From Mucidula mucida (Eukaryota > Basidiomycota > Agaricomycetes > Agaricales > Physalacriaceae), in NCBI GenBank assembly GCA_015501055.1, contig JADNYV010000131.1:39248-103247 (forward strand): a stretch of DNA of 64,000 nucleotides, in the 5' to 3' direction. The stretch's first letter is position 1, and every line of letters starts with the position of its first letter. A program made the translations under genes and the position numbers. The notes beneath the pieces were generated by a model. It was not told the DNA's origin and searched no databases. It worked only from the letters and a program-made list of their open reading frames with translations. Below, piece by piece: positions 21,414-30,354 of this stretch.

Positions 21414-22282
21414 TCATTTCGGTCCATAGCCCCGAATCGTCTGGGGTCGACCCTTCTTGGGACAGAACCTGCTGACATGGCCGTGTTCGCCCCAGCTGAA
21501 ACAAAGTCCTCTTTGACGTGCGTTGTCGATGTCCATCGGCCTGCCGGCTCCTCCATAGGTAACACCGGTGGCATCTCGTCGTGTGATCGGCGTTGGGGGT
21601 GGGTTCGTAGGATTGGCTCTCGATGTAGCCGCCTGCGGAGCTTGGGGTCGGGACTGCATGCCGGACCTCTTGCTCGCCGCCCGTCTTCTCCACAGCTGAT
21701 CAATCTGAAGGATCTGTGCCTTCCAATCCTTGTACTTCTCTGGCAACCCGTCTCGGCTACCATAGATCTGATCAATGATCTTCTCGTTGACGTTGGTCTC
21801 GAGAAGTCGCACAACAAATGCGTCATCCTTCGAATATCCTGCCTGAGTGAGCAGAACCTCGAACTTCTGGAAGAAATCTTGAGTGGTGTCTTGCCCCTGG
21901 CGCAACCGCTCGATCTGGTCTTGCGCGTCTCGCGCGAGGTTGGAATCCACAAATCGCTCCTTCAAATCTTCCTTGAACTCCGTCCAGGAGACTGTCCATT
22001 CCTCTTCTTCCTCGTCGAAGTTCTGGTCCGAGTAGTTCTGGACCCATGCATCTACGTGATCTCCTCGATGTAGGAGAGAACAACATCGATCCTTTCGGAG
22101 TCAGATGTGAGGTTGTTTTTCTTGTCACGGATGTAGGTAAACATGGATCGCCACCAGCTCTTGTACTTGGCCTTGTCCCCGTCATAGTCATAAGGCTTGT
22201 TGACAAGGGATCGGCCTTTGATTTTGGTATTGGCATGATGAGCAGGTGCATGGTGATCGGTTTTGGGTGCTTCATTGGACAT
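21414..22282 (-). pseudogene. Gypsy A gag (frameshifted)
   Basis: It starts MSNEAPKTDHHAPAHH at 22,282 and reads through a retrotransposon gag core (YDGDKAKYKSWWRSMF; later EFKEDLKERFVDSNLA, LLTQAGYSKDDAFV). A frame change near 22,055 splits it. The C-terminal zinc knuckle reads CFSWGEHGHVSRFC; the second cysteine of CX2CX4HX4C is Trp, so metal binding should be impaired. Gag would form the cytoplasmic particle that packages element RNA. Confidence 0.8.
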
Positions 22283-22799
22283 GATGAATCATGGTGATAA
22301 GATCGGAGAGTGAAAGGGTGATAGTGGGGATATGGGTGATGCGGATTTGGATGAAACGGGTGAGGGAATAGAGGTTTGGATGAATAAGGAGGAGTCGCCT
22401 AGATCTGAAATAGAATCCAGGACTTGGTAGGGTGGGGAATGATGGTGTGTATCGTAAGGTAAGTAAAGTAGGTAGGTATTGTAACTGTCTACGCTATTTT
22501 ACCGACTACTGACTATGTATCTACGGAGCCCAAGAGCTCGTCACAAGTTCACAATTGCCCAGCCGACGTCCCTCTGGTGTGAGGTAAGCCAAAGTTTTCC
22601 TGGGAACGGGGGTTGACCCGTAAACAGCGCCCACTGAAGTGCAACTGCCAAAAGTTTGTTCTCGTGAGAGCGGCTACTTCCAGCACCTGAGGCAATTATC
22701 TCTAACTGTTAGCTGGCGCTACTGGGACCAATACACACATATGCGGACGTGCGCTGGAATTAAAAATCCGTCGATCTGTAAACAGGGAAAGGGAATAGG
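22283..22799 (-). other. Gypsy A leader, interrupted by element B
   Basis: Non-coding sequence between the gag start and the element B insertion. It continues at 28,599-28,680 up to the 5' LTR. I see no ORF, and the bases after the LTR (GAAGATCAGAACTAC on the minus strand) are a possible but unproven primer-binding site. Confidence 0.5.
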
Positions 22800-22984
22800 T
22801 GTAAGCTCGACGTTACCGTCGAGTCACTAAGCTGACAGTCGCACGTTAGTTACAGGATCAAAGCGTCGTGGTTAACCGTCGTGGTCGAAGTACAGGAATA
22901 AGTAGCTAAGTTCGTCCGATCGTTGGGTATGTAAATATAGTAGTATGTCCGTTATGTCCGTGTGTCCGTGTAAGTGGGCTTACA
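22800..22984 (-). repeat. 3' LTR of Gypsy B
   Basis: 185 bp, TGTAAGCTCGACGTTACCGT...GTAAGTGGGCTTACA in plus view, identical by eye to 28,409-28,593. Starts right after ATAGG. Confidence 0.9.
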
Positions 22985-23208
22985 CTCGCCCGTCCTCTGA
23001 AAAAGAAACAGTGCGAAAAAATTTCGAAGGTAAGGAAACAAAAAAAAAAAAAATGGAAACAAACAAATCATCATCAACCGGCGTCGGGTGCGTCAAAACC
23101 CAGTGGGAAAAAGCTACCGCGCTAACCCACTGTCCGAAACCGGCTAAAAATTCCAGAGGAAGCGGCTCTGCAGATGGAGGCCAGACCGTTAGGCTACGCG
23201 CGCCATGG

Positions 23209-26034
23209 TCACCGAGCTTCCCAAACGTCCAAGGCTTCGCAGTCCGTAAGTTCTGTACGTGACAGCCAGTGGTCGTGACCGGCGTCGTACCCTCTCCATC
23301 GTACGAGGTACTGCCGACCGCGGCCGCGTTTCCTCTCGTCGATTATCTTCTCGATGAAGTATTCTTCAAGGCCGTCGTCTGTCATGATCGGGCCAGGTTG
23401 TTCTAGGCGCCGCGAAGGAAAGAGATCGTCGTTGTTTGGCGTGTAGCGACGTAACAGGGAACAGTGGAATTTCGGGAACTCGTTCGATGTAGGGATATCT
23501 AGAGTGTATGTCGAATGGTCAGTATCCTTGTCTAATATCGTGTAAGGGCCATCAAAGCGGGGGAAAAACTTAGCGACCCGCTTCTCATTCTTCTTGTTCG
23601 TTTTGTTTGCATAGTTCCTCCGCCGGTGGAATGTTGACAGTAGTACTCGTTCTCCAATGGCGAAGTCCGGGTCAGCATTGCGATGTTTGTTCGCGGAAGC
23701 AGCCTGTGTTACTTTTGAAGCAATGAGCGCGTCTTGGGCTATAGCGGTGTCGCGCGTAAGTCGGTCGATCAGTTCAGTCGCCAGTTTCTCCGCATCTGAG
23801 AATGTTTGAGTGCCTGGCACGATGGGTGGCATGACCCTAGGTGAGCGTCCCATTCGCAGCTGGAAACCTGAGAAGCCAGTTGAGGCGTTGACGGTGTTCA
23901 TAATGTTGAAGCGGATGACCGGAAGAGCCTTCACCCAGCCTTTCTGCTGCCGGTCGACGTGGAATCTGATGGCTTCGTTTACCGTCTTGTTAGTACGTTC
24001 AGAAGCGCCGTCGGTTTCTGGGTGAAACGAAGATGACATTTTAATTTTAATACCGGACAGTGCGGTAAAAGCTTTCCAGAACTTTGAGACAAACAGTTTG
24101 TCGCGGTCGCAGAAGATGTCGTCGGGTAAACCATTCTCGCAGTACCAGTCATTAAAGAAGACGTTTGCAAAATCTTCAGCGGTAATATCGGTACGTGTGG
24201 GTATGATGCGCACGTCAGATCCTAGTCGGTCTGTCATGGTAACGATTGCGTTGTAACCCTCGTCATCTGGCAGTGGGCCAATGAAGTCAATGCCTATCGA
24301 GGATCCGCGGTCGTCAGGAACGGGCGTTGGGTGTAGTGGACCTGCTGGCTTAGTGGTTGTCCCTTTATTTCGTAGACAGTCGACACATGCCGGGATGTAT
24401 GCCTCACGCAGGTCCTTAGCCATGTTCGGCCAATAGTAAGCGTCGCGAAGGGCAGCATACGCTTTGTCCGCGCCGGCGTGTCCCAAGGAGTCGTGGGCCA
24501 AACGGAAGAGCGTCTCGCGAACAGTACCGTGTCGAGGGATCAGTAGACGGTCGCCTATGTACCATAGTCCATTTCTTTCCGACACGTTCGGCAGTATCTT
24601 GTTCCCTTCGATGAACTTGCTGCAGAATTTGTCTTCGGTGTAGCCCTTCTTTATATCATCCAGGATGCTACTGTCAGACGTGACCTTGAGTACGGTGGCT
24701 ACTGGTGTCGTCTGTGGTGGCCAGCATGCCAAGCGGTAGTCGTCGTCGGCGTCGATATCATTAGGTTCAGGGTCATCTGTGGGGCAGTATCGGGACAGGG
24801 CATCAGCGACGGTGTTGTCGGGGCCGGGGATGTACGTGATCGTGAAGTCGTACTGGGACATCACTTCCATCCACCTTGCTTGTCGGCGCGATAAGTCCCT
24901 TTGGCCGTCAAAGTTTTCCAGCGTGCGGTGATCCGTATACACGATGAATTCAGTTCCAATCAGGTCTGTGCGCCAGCGTTTCAGTGCACGGATTATCGCG
25001 AGCAGTTCCTTTTCGTGGACCGGGTAATTTAGTTGTGCCTTCTTCAGCTGCATGGAGTCGTAGGCTACGGGACGCGCAGATTCCCATGTAGGGCCATAAG
25101 AGAGGACGGCGCCTGTCCGAAGGTCACTGGCGTCGCATGTCACGAAGATTTTGTTGGTTCCGGACGTGTCGTCGTGGTCGATTACTGTCAGGCATTCACG
25201 GGAGACCACGATGTCCTTAATGACGTCGAAGGCAGTCTGGTGTGCCAGTGTCCACTCAGGGAAGTTGGCCCGTGCAGCGTCCGTGGTCAGAGGTGTGAGG
25301 ATGGCCGTTTGTTCGGCCAGGCGTGGTAGGAAGTTGGAGAGATACCGGACAAGACCGAGGAAGGAGAGGACCTCTGTAGTGGATTTAGGGCGCGACCAGT
25401 TTACAATCTTTTCGGCTTTCTTGTAGTCTGCTTCGATTCCCCGGCGCGAAATGTGGTGTCCAAGGAAATCGATGCCGGTGCGGAAGAATTGTGACTTTTT
25501 GTCGTTACAGTACAGTTTTGCTTTCCTCAATGCATCTAGTATCAGTCGCACATGTTGGACGTGTTCTTCGAGTGTTTGTGACCAGATGATGATGTCGTCT
25601 AGGTAGACGTGGCAAATGACACCGATGTATTGCCTAAGCGCGTCGTTTACGCGTCGTTGGTGTACAGCTGGAGAGTTCTCGAGTCCCTGCGGCATGACGA
25701 GCCATTCGAAGGTGCCCAGCGGTGTATTAACGGCAGTGTACTTGATGGAGTCTTCGTCCATGAAAGTCTGGAAGAAGCTGTCGGTCATATCCATCTTCGA
25801 GAACCACTTGCCCTTTCCGGCATCAGATAGGATCTCATCAACTCTCGGCATGCGGTAGTTGTCGCTGACAGTGTTGGCGTTGAGTTGTCTGTAGTCGTTT
25901 ACCCATCGCGGAAGCGCGTTAGGGTCGGATTTCGGTACCAGAAAGGCTGGGGACGCGTATTCGGAGTGGGAAGGACGTATGCGTCCAGCTTCCAAGTGAC
26001 GGTCGACGAGTGTTTGCCAATTTTTCCTCGGCAT
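23209..26034 (-). CDS. Gypsy B pol: RT, RNase H, integrase, chromodomain (about 941 codons)
   Basis: Uninterrupted frame. RT begins near WQTLVDRHLEAGRIRPSHSE, has KMDMTDSFFQTF and the catalytic YLDD (VYLDDIIIW). RNase H has TCDASDLRTGAVLSYG and VYTDHRTLENF. Integrase keeps HHCC (HDSLGHAGADKAY...CVDC) and the D,D,E residues (GIDFIGPLPDD, FCDRDKLF, FHPETDGASERTNK). A chromodomain closes the protein (EYFIEKIIDERKRGRGRQYL, VRWRGYDAGHDHW). The chromodomain would direct integration to modified chromatin. The frame is +1 relative to the upstream gag-protease ORF and overlaps it by 116 nt. The first ATG in this frame (26,034) lies at the overlap and need not be a real start. Confidence 0.88.
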   Translation of the reverse strand: MPRKNWQTLVDRHLEAGRIRPSHSEYASPAFLVPKSDPNALPRWVNDYRQLNANTVSDNYRMPRVDEILSDAGKGKWFSKMDMTDSFFQTFMDEDSIKYTAVNTPLGTFEWLVMPQGLENSPAVHQRRVNDALRQYIGVICHVYLDDIIIWSQTLEEHVQHVRLILDALRKAKLYCNDKKSQFFRTGIDFLGHHISRRGIEADYKKAEKIVNWSRPKSTTEVLSFLGLVRYLSNFLPRLAEQTAILTPLTTDAARANFPEWTLAHQTAFDVIKDIVVSRECLTVIDHDDTSGTNKIFVTCDASDLRTGAVLSYGPTWESARPVAYDSMQLKKAQLNYPVHEKELLAIIRALKRWRTDLIGTEFIVYTDHRTLENFDGQRDLSRRQARWMEVMSQYDFTITYIPGPDNTVADALSRYCPTDDPEPNDIDADDDYRLACWPPQTTPVATVLKVTSDSSILDDIKKGYTEDKFCSKFIEGNKILPNVSERNGLWYIGDRLLIPRHGTVRETLFRLAHDSLGHAGADKAYAALRDAYYWPNMAKDLREAYIPACVDCLRNKGTTTKPAGPLHPTPVPDDRGSSIGIDFIGPLPDDEGYNAIVTMTDRLGSDVRIIPTRTDITAEDFANVFFNDWYCENGLPDDIFCDRDKLFVSKFWKAFTALSGIKIKMSSSFHPETDGASERTNKTVNEAIRFHVDRQQKGWVKALPVIRFNIMNTVNASTGFSGFQLRMGRSPRVMPPIVPGTQTFSDAEKLATELIDRLTRDTAIAQDALIASKVTQAASANKHRNADPDFAIGERVLLSTFHRRRNYANKTNKKNEKRVAKFFPRFDGPYTILDKDTDHSTYTLDIPTSNEFPKFHCSLLRRYTPNNDDLFPSRRLEQPGPIMTDDGLEEYFIEKIIDERKRGRGRQYLVRWRGYDAGHDHWLSRTELTDCEALDVWEAR

Positions 26035-28273
26035 CCTTTAGCTTGATTGACATTTTAAATGTATCGGTCGGCATCTCCTTGATGTGCGGGACAGGTTTGA
26101 ACACGTCCGCGTATTGCTGCTTTGTTGCGGTCTCTAGGGCCTCGCATCTCTTCATTGTCGCAAGTTCCTCTATCCTTTCTCGAACAGCAGCAATGGGGTC
26201 GCGTTCGCACAGCGCGATGTAGTCTGTGTCAGTGCAGCATTCGCTGCGTAGGCCGTCGCGGTCGTATTTCGGAAAAGGGAGCGCGTCGTTAGAGGATCTT
26301 GCATCTCGTTCCTTCGCCTTTCGTTGTGCTTGGGCGTTGACTTTCCTTACTTGGTTGGATTTTGACGGCGGTTTGAGGATGTCGAAGGACGTTGTCTTGT
26401 CAATCAGTGAACCGGTGTCTATATCCAGAACGAGTTTATTACATTTCAAGAACGGTAAACCGAGGATCAAATCGGAACATAAGCCAGTGGTCACAATAGC
26501 GCGTACAGTGCGTGATTTCCATCTTTCATTGCGGTCAAAAACTTTCAATTTCACCCATTCGGTGAGCGTTGTTGCAGAGTCGGTAGCTGAAGATAGTGCG
26601 GTTGTTATCTGTATCGGTTCTGGTAAAGGGCGGCGGCGGAAAGAATTTTGCAGGACGATGCGCTCATCAATCAATACTAGATGGGAGCCAGAGTCAATAA
26701 GGGCGTTCACAAACAGTGGACCCGAGCAAGCCTTTGTACGGATGGCGCATGGCCACCGTACGTGAGGGACAGCAAACGGGGCGGTCTCCGTGGAAATCAT
26801 ACAAATAGGGTTACTCACGGGCGGTGCAGACATGGAACGGTCCAAGATGTTCACGACCCCGTCTTCGTCGGACTCATCGGATTCGCTGTTCATACCGAGG
26901 ACGGAGTGCGCGTTCGTTGGAGCAGTGAGAGAGGCAGGAAAGTTTCCGCGGATGTGTGCGACAGGTTCGATTGCTGAGACTGGGGCGGTGTTAGCGCGTT
27001 TAGGGGCATCCGTCGCGAGCGTCGCTCCGTCTGACATCGTAATTCCTTTGTAGGTGGATCCTACGGGGAAGCCGTTCGGGCATTCGCTCGAGATGTGTCC
27101 CACGTCACGCCTGCGGCATTTCATACACCCGCGGTGCTTGCGAAGGTATTCTTTTTCGGAGTCGGTGAGGGGAGGGCATTTGATGATAGCGGTGTTGTTG
27201 GAGGAGGAAGTCTGTGCATTATTATTGGAGGAGGAGGAGCGCGGGTTCGTGTTTGCGTTCGTATTCTGGCGTTTGTTGGGCAGGGTGATAGAAGCAGTCC
27301 CGGCGCGGTCGCGCTTCGTCGCGTTCCCGACCATCTTTGCTACCTTCTCCTGTTCGTCATTCCACTTCTTCTCGATATCCCTCATGCCCGCGACGAAGTC
27401 CCTAATCTTCTTTTCCTTCTTCAGATCTCTGTTGTTGTTATGTTCGACCTGGAGAGAGGGGAGCATGCGCGTGCGCAAGTGGTCAAGGAGGCGTTCTTCG
27501 GTGATAGTGTTCGGAGTGGAGGACAGAAGCAATGCTGCAACGGATAGGCGGTTGTACCAGGCATGGAAGGTTTTGTCGGTGCTCTGTGCGCACGATAGGA
27601 TATCTGTGCGTAGTGTATCCGACCAGTCGGCCACATCACCGATTGACATCGCGTCCCAAGCGGCGCTGTTGTTCTTGTAGGCATTCTTTAGCATGGGGTC
27701 CTGGAAGCCGGTGGCGAGGGTGGCGATGATGGTGGAAGGATCAATGGCACGGATTTTCATGTAATTCCCAGCGGCATATTCCCACTCGTTGATGTCTGCG
27801 GGCGTGATATCGTCCATGCCGGCTTTGAACATGGGTACGCTCTTTGGGTTCGTCGTTTCGACGCGTGTCGATGCGGAAGCCGTGGCAATGCTGTCGGTGG
27901 TTGTGGGCATGGTGATTGACGGGAGGCTGGGGTGGGCTGTCGGTCGTTTCTTGGGGCGTAGGAGCGGATGGTGGTAGTCCGACTCTGAGGAGGTGTCAGA
28001 GTCGTCATGGGCAATGACGGTGGTTTTGGTCTGTTTGTTCGTCATTGAAGCGTCTTGACCCGGCGTTGTGTGATGGTGTGTGTTCGGCGAGATCTCGCGA
28101 CTGGTGTCGTTAGGAATGTGTGGCGAGCTAGGCGGGGTGGTGAGGGGTGATGAGCCTGTCGTTTCTACCATTCCACTCGATGTCGCTTGGTTCTTCGATT
28201 TTAGCCTGTTGGATCTACGGTTCATGGTGATCTTTTCGAGCGTTGTTCTCAGTAATTCTGTGGCGTGGAACAT
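25919..28273 (-). CDS. Gypsy B gag-protease
   Basis: I use the first ATG of the frame (28,273; MFHATELLRTTLEKITMNRR); an alternative is the Met at 28,225. The N-terminal third is low-complexity, followed by a gag core (VPMFKAGMDDITPADINEWE). A zinc knuckle GCMKCRRRDVGHISSEC follows (spacing CX2CX6HX4C, two residues longer than canonical). Then comes a retropepsin-like segment with NALIDSGSHLVLID (DSG active site). The ORF ends 116 nt past the start of pol. A run of five A (plus-strand T at 26,021-26,025) lies at the switch point; one A fewer would fuse gag and pol in one frame. Confidence 0.85.
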   Translation of the reverse strand: MFHATELLRTTLEKITMNRRSNRLKSKNQATSSGMVETTGSSPLTTPPSSPHIPNDTSREISPNTHHHTTPGQDASMTNKQTKTTVIAHDDSDTSSESDYHHPLLRPKKRPTAHPSLPSITMPTTTDSIATASASTRVETTNPKSVPMFKAGMDDITPADINEWEYAAGNYMKIRAIDPSTIIATLATGFQDPMLKNAYKNNSAAWDAMSIGDVADWSDTLRTDILSCAQSTDKTFHAWYNRLSVAALLLSSTPNTITEERLLDHLRTRMLPSLQVEHNNNRDLKKEKKIRDFVAGMRDIEKKWNDEQEKVAKMVGNATKRDRAGTASITLPNKRQNTNANTNPRSSSSNNNAQTSSSNNTAIIKCPPLTDSEKEYLRKHRGCMKCRRRDVGHISSECPNGFPVGSTYKGITMSDGATLATDAPKRANTAPVSAIEPVAHIRGNFPASLTAPTNAHSVLGMNSESDESDEDGVVNILDRSMSAPPVSNPICMISTETAPFAVPHVRWPCAIRTKACSGPLFVNALIDSGSHLVLIDERIVLQNSFRRRPLPEPIQITTALSSATDSATTLTEWVKLKVFDRNERWKSRTVRAIVTTGLCSDLILGLPFLKCNKLVLDIDTGSLIDKTTSFDILKPPSKSNQVRKVNAQAQRKAKERDARSSNDALPFPKYDRDGLRSECCTDTDYIALCERDPIAAVRERIEELATMKRCEALETATKQQYADVFKPVPHIKEMPTDTFKMSIKLKDAEEKLANTRRPSLGSWTHTSFPLRIRVPSLSGTEIRP

Positions 28274-28408
28274 TGTCGGTCTCGTTGTATCGCCCAAGTT
28301 GTAAATGGCGGATACGTACTGTAGTGACTTCAGTCGGTGTTCGGTTCGTTCGGTGTCGGTGTCGTTGTCAGTGCTAAAGCAGCTTTGAGACTGCTGTAAA
28401 AAAAAAAG

Positions 28409-28593
28409 TGTAAGCTCGACGTTACCGTCGAGTCACTAAGCTGACAGTCGCACGTTAGTTACAGGATCAAAGCGTCGTGGTTAACCGTCGTGGTCGAAGT
28501 ACAGGAATAAGTAGCTAAGTTCGTCCGATCGTTGGGTATGTAAATATAGTAGTATGTCCGTTATGTCCGTGTGTCCGTGTAAGTGGGCTTACA
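28409..28593 (-). repeat. 5' LTR of Gypsy B
   Basis: 185 bp, identical by eye to the 3' LTR. Followed by target duplication ATAGG at 28,594-28,598. Confidence 0.9.
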
Positions 28594-28680
28594 ATAGGGA
28601 AATATGCAATGATCAAACAGCGAAGTGCTGATCGACGATCAGGGATGTGTGGTAGGTGGTAGAAAGTAGTTCTGATCTTC

Positions 28681-29211
28681 TGTTAGCGACTGACTATAGC
28701 CACGAGACTAAACCAGGTACCACACCAAGAACTAAAGGAGAAAGTGTTCGTGTTTGTAGAACTAGGCTAGGCCAGGTGTATAAACGAGATCGGAACTAAC
28801 GTACAATGATACTATACTACTGCTTATATACTAGTAAGCTGGTGTTTGGGACTCCTTGTCCATACGTGTTTCCGCTAGGGATAACTCCACGCCCTTGACC
28901 CAGTGTTGTATGCTACTAGTCCGTGAAACCATTAAATACGAGTGGTAACTGCATGTAAGTAATAATACTGAAACAACCATGTGTGCTACGAGTGTCGGTG
29001 GTGTGTATACAAGGGGGAATCCATGAGGTGTCGGCATGTATGATGTCATCCATGTGTTAGGCATGTGTCCAACATGAGTACGGCTTCGGTAATGAACAGG
29101 AGTATGATCGGTGACGAAACAGATGATGAAACAGTCCGTTGGTTGATAAGACAAGGCCCCCGATAAGATATGATAAGATGTGAAAATATGAAAATATGAC
29201 GATTCATAACA
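28681..29211 (-). repeat. LTR 3 of Gypsy A (outer 5' LTR), mosaic
   Basis: 531 bp. Its two ends carry LTR 1 variants (GACTATAGCC, GAGACTAAACC, TAGAACTAGG; and GATAAGATGTGAAAA, GACGATTCATAACA). The middle, about 28,860-29,165, carries LTR 2 variants (CATACGTG, GGGATAACTCC, GTGTATACAA, GTTAGGCATGTG, GGCCCCCGATAAG). Target duplication AAAGC follows. Confidence 0.8.
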
Positions 29212-29216
29212 AAAGC

Positions 29217-30160
29217 GTGTCGTCACTCTCATTTGGTGCGTTCATTTCCTCGTCCATAGCTTCAATTGACGTCTCATTGGGCTCCAGAGGATTATTCTCT
29301 GCCGCAGGGATGTCCTCTCCTTCGTCTCCAGTTTCCTCCGCCTCAATCTCTGATTCAGACGATGACGCCTCGGATTCACCAGAACCCTCATCCAGCCAGT
29401 TTGCATCCTCGGCAGCGAGACGTGGCAGACCCCCAAAGGTGGTTGGAATTCCAGGTGTGTTACCTGTTCGCTCATCACATTCACCATGCTCACTGTCGTC
29501 CAGGTCACTAGGTCCCGCAGACATGCTATGCCTAGATATTAATCAATACCCTCTCCAATATATCATGATTCTAACGCTTACCTGTGTGACGTTCGCGTGC
29601 TGTGAGCTTCCGAGATCACCAGAGCACCAATTTCCTTCGTCGCCTTCGCCTCAGCTCGGGATTTCTTTGGCTTTGACTGTTTCTTCCGCTCTGTGTATAC
29701 CTTTCTCATTGCCTTCTTCTCTGATCTAGAGATGTCCCAATCGGCCTTGTACAAGTTAAGGTCTGCATTGGGATGCACCTTCTTGTAGCTCACGTGCTGT
29801 GTATTTCCAAATTGCAGGCGCATTGGGATCCGAGCGGCTGCAGATACGGCATTTGATGGGGACATTTGAGCATGGGCTTTTTGCAGTCAAATTGGCAGCT
29901 ACACCATATTTAAAGCCGCGAGTACTCAACGACTTGAATACGACGCAGCCACGGGAGCGCTTTCGATCAATTTGCGTATTAGCCCCCTTCGTCAGGAAGA
30001 ACTCGCAATGGGGTGCAGGTGACAGACATAATCCGCAGGGGAGGAGCGACTTCTAGATGCCGCCGTATTTGATATGTGATCCTCGGGTTTGTGGGCCTCC
30101 ATGTTCGTTGTTAAGAGAAGGAGAGCTGGGCGGAAGTTGCCTAATCGGGAAACTTCACGC
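29217..30160 (-). pseudogene. 5' part of the DNA-transposon gene: Cys-rich finger and acidic segment
   Basis: On the minus strand, about 30,075-29,800 reads LLPCGLCLSPAPHCEFFLTK, then FKYGVAA and SPCSNVPIKCRICSRSDPNA, then PAIWKY. This C-x2-C...WKY pattern is typical of Cys-rich domains in basidiomycete transposon proteins. A lost base shifts the frame; VHPNADLNLYKADWDISRSE and a Lys-rich helix follow to about 29,583. A GTAAGC...ATCTAG intron (about 29,582-29,533) leads to MSAGPSDLDDSEHGECDE and an acidic stretch that ends at the Gypsy A insertion. With the insertion removed, the frame runs on into 16,033-15,735. Frameshifts make it non-functional now. Confidence 0.6.
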
Positions 30161-30354
30161 CCAACTGTGTATTGGCACAGCCGTAGATGCAAATTCACTT
30201 CAAACATGTCTTAAAAGATCATAATATAGTGCCTATCATCAAGATGACACAGAAATCGCGAAAATATCACATATAAAAAAAACTTTTTTCCAAGTCCTTG
30301 ATCGGACCTACCTACCTGCTCGGTATACCGGCCCGCATCTCCGGAACCCCCTTG

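Larger units (their letters stand above)
22800..28593 (-). mobile_element. Ty3/Gypsy element B (chromovirus-type), 5,794 bp, young
   Basis: Two 185-bp LTRs (22,800-22,984 and 28,409-28,593), identical by eye, start TGTAAG and end CTTACA. They are flanked by the 5-bp duplication ATAGG (22,795-22,799; 28,594-28,598). The purine run AGAGGACGGGCGAG precedes the 3' LTR on the minus strand. Gag-protease (28,273-25,919) and pol (26,034-23,209) are both full length and overlap. Identical LTRs mean it inserted recently, into the already decaying element A. Confidence 0.92.
16039..29211 (-). mobile_element. Ty3/Gypsy element A (chromovirus-type), decayed, composite, containing element B
   Basis: The outer LTRs (16,039-16,568 and 28,681-29,211) start TGTTA and end TAACA. 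They are flanked by the 5-bp duplication AAAGC (16,034-16,038; 29,212-29,216). Coding is on the minus strand: gag near 21.4-22.3 kb, pol to 17.4 kb, and a polypurine tract (AAGGAGGGG then TGA) just before the 3' LTR. A third, internal LTR lies at 16,889-17,420, preceded by a 320-bp piece of a second 3' internal region. Two related copies have therefore been nested and partly lost by recombination. Element B sits in the leader. Multiple frameshifts make it inactive. Confidence 0.85.
15442..30354 (-). mobile_element. DNA transposon (8-bp TSD, hAT-like or KDZ-like), own sequence about 1.74 kb, carrying nested Gypsy elements
   Basis: Ends are perfect 12-bp inverted repeats: CAAGGGGGTTCC at 15,442 and its complement ending at 30,354. 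The 8-bp ACAAGACT is present on both sides (15,434-15,441; 30,355-30,362). Removing the element rejoins the two halves of the family P pseudogene, which proves the borders. Its own DNA is 15,442-16,038 plus about 29,217-30,354, since 16,039-29,216 is a Gypsy insertion with its own target duplication. An 8-bp duplication and a CAAGG start fit hAT, but other 8-bp superfamilies such as KDZ/Zisupton also fit. No transposase core is present, so it is non-autonomous. Confidence 0.8.

Noticed and set aside
17431..22073. Plus-strand frames opposite Gypsy A (for example 20,862-21,299 and 21,477-22,073)
   Set aside because: Shadows of pol and gag coding; no independent support.
23090..23215. tRNA-like A-box sequences on the minus strand (TAGCCTAACGG; GTTAGCGCGGTAGC) in the 3' region of Gypsy B
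   Set aside because: No acceptable B box or cloverleaf with a paired acceptor stem could be drawn.
28681..29232. Frames inside the LTRs (for example minus 28,831-29,232, plus 51,644-51,967)
   Set aside because: Repeated in every LTR copy simply because LTRs are repeated; no domain, and expected to be regulatory sequence.
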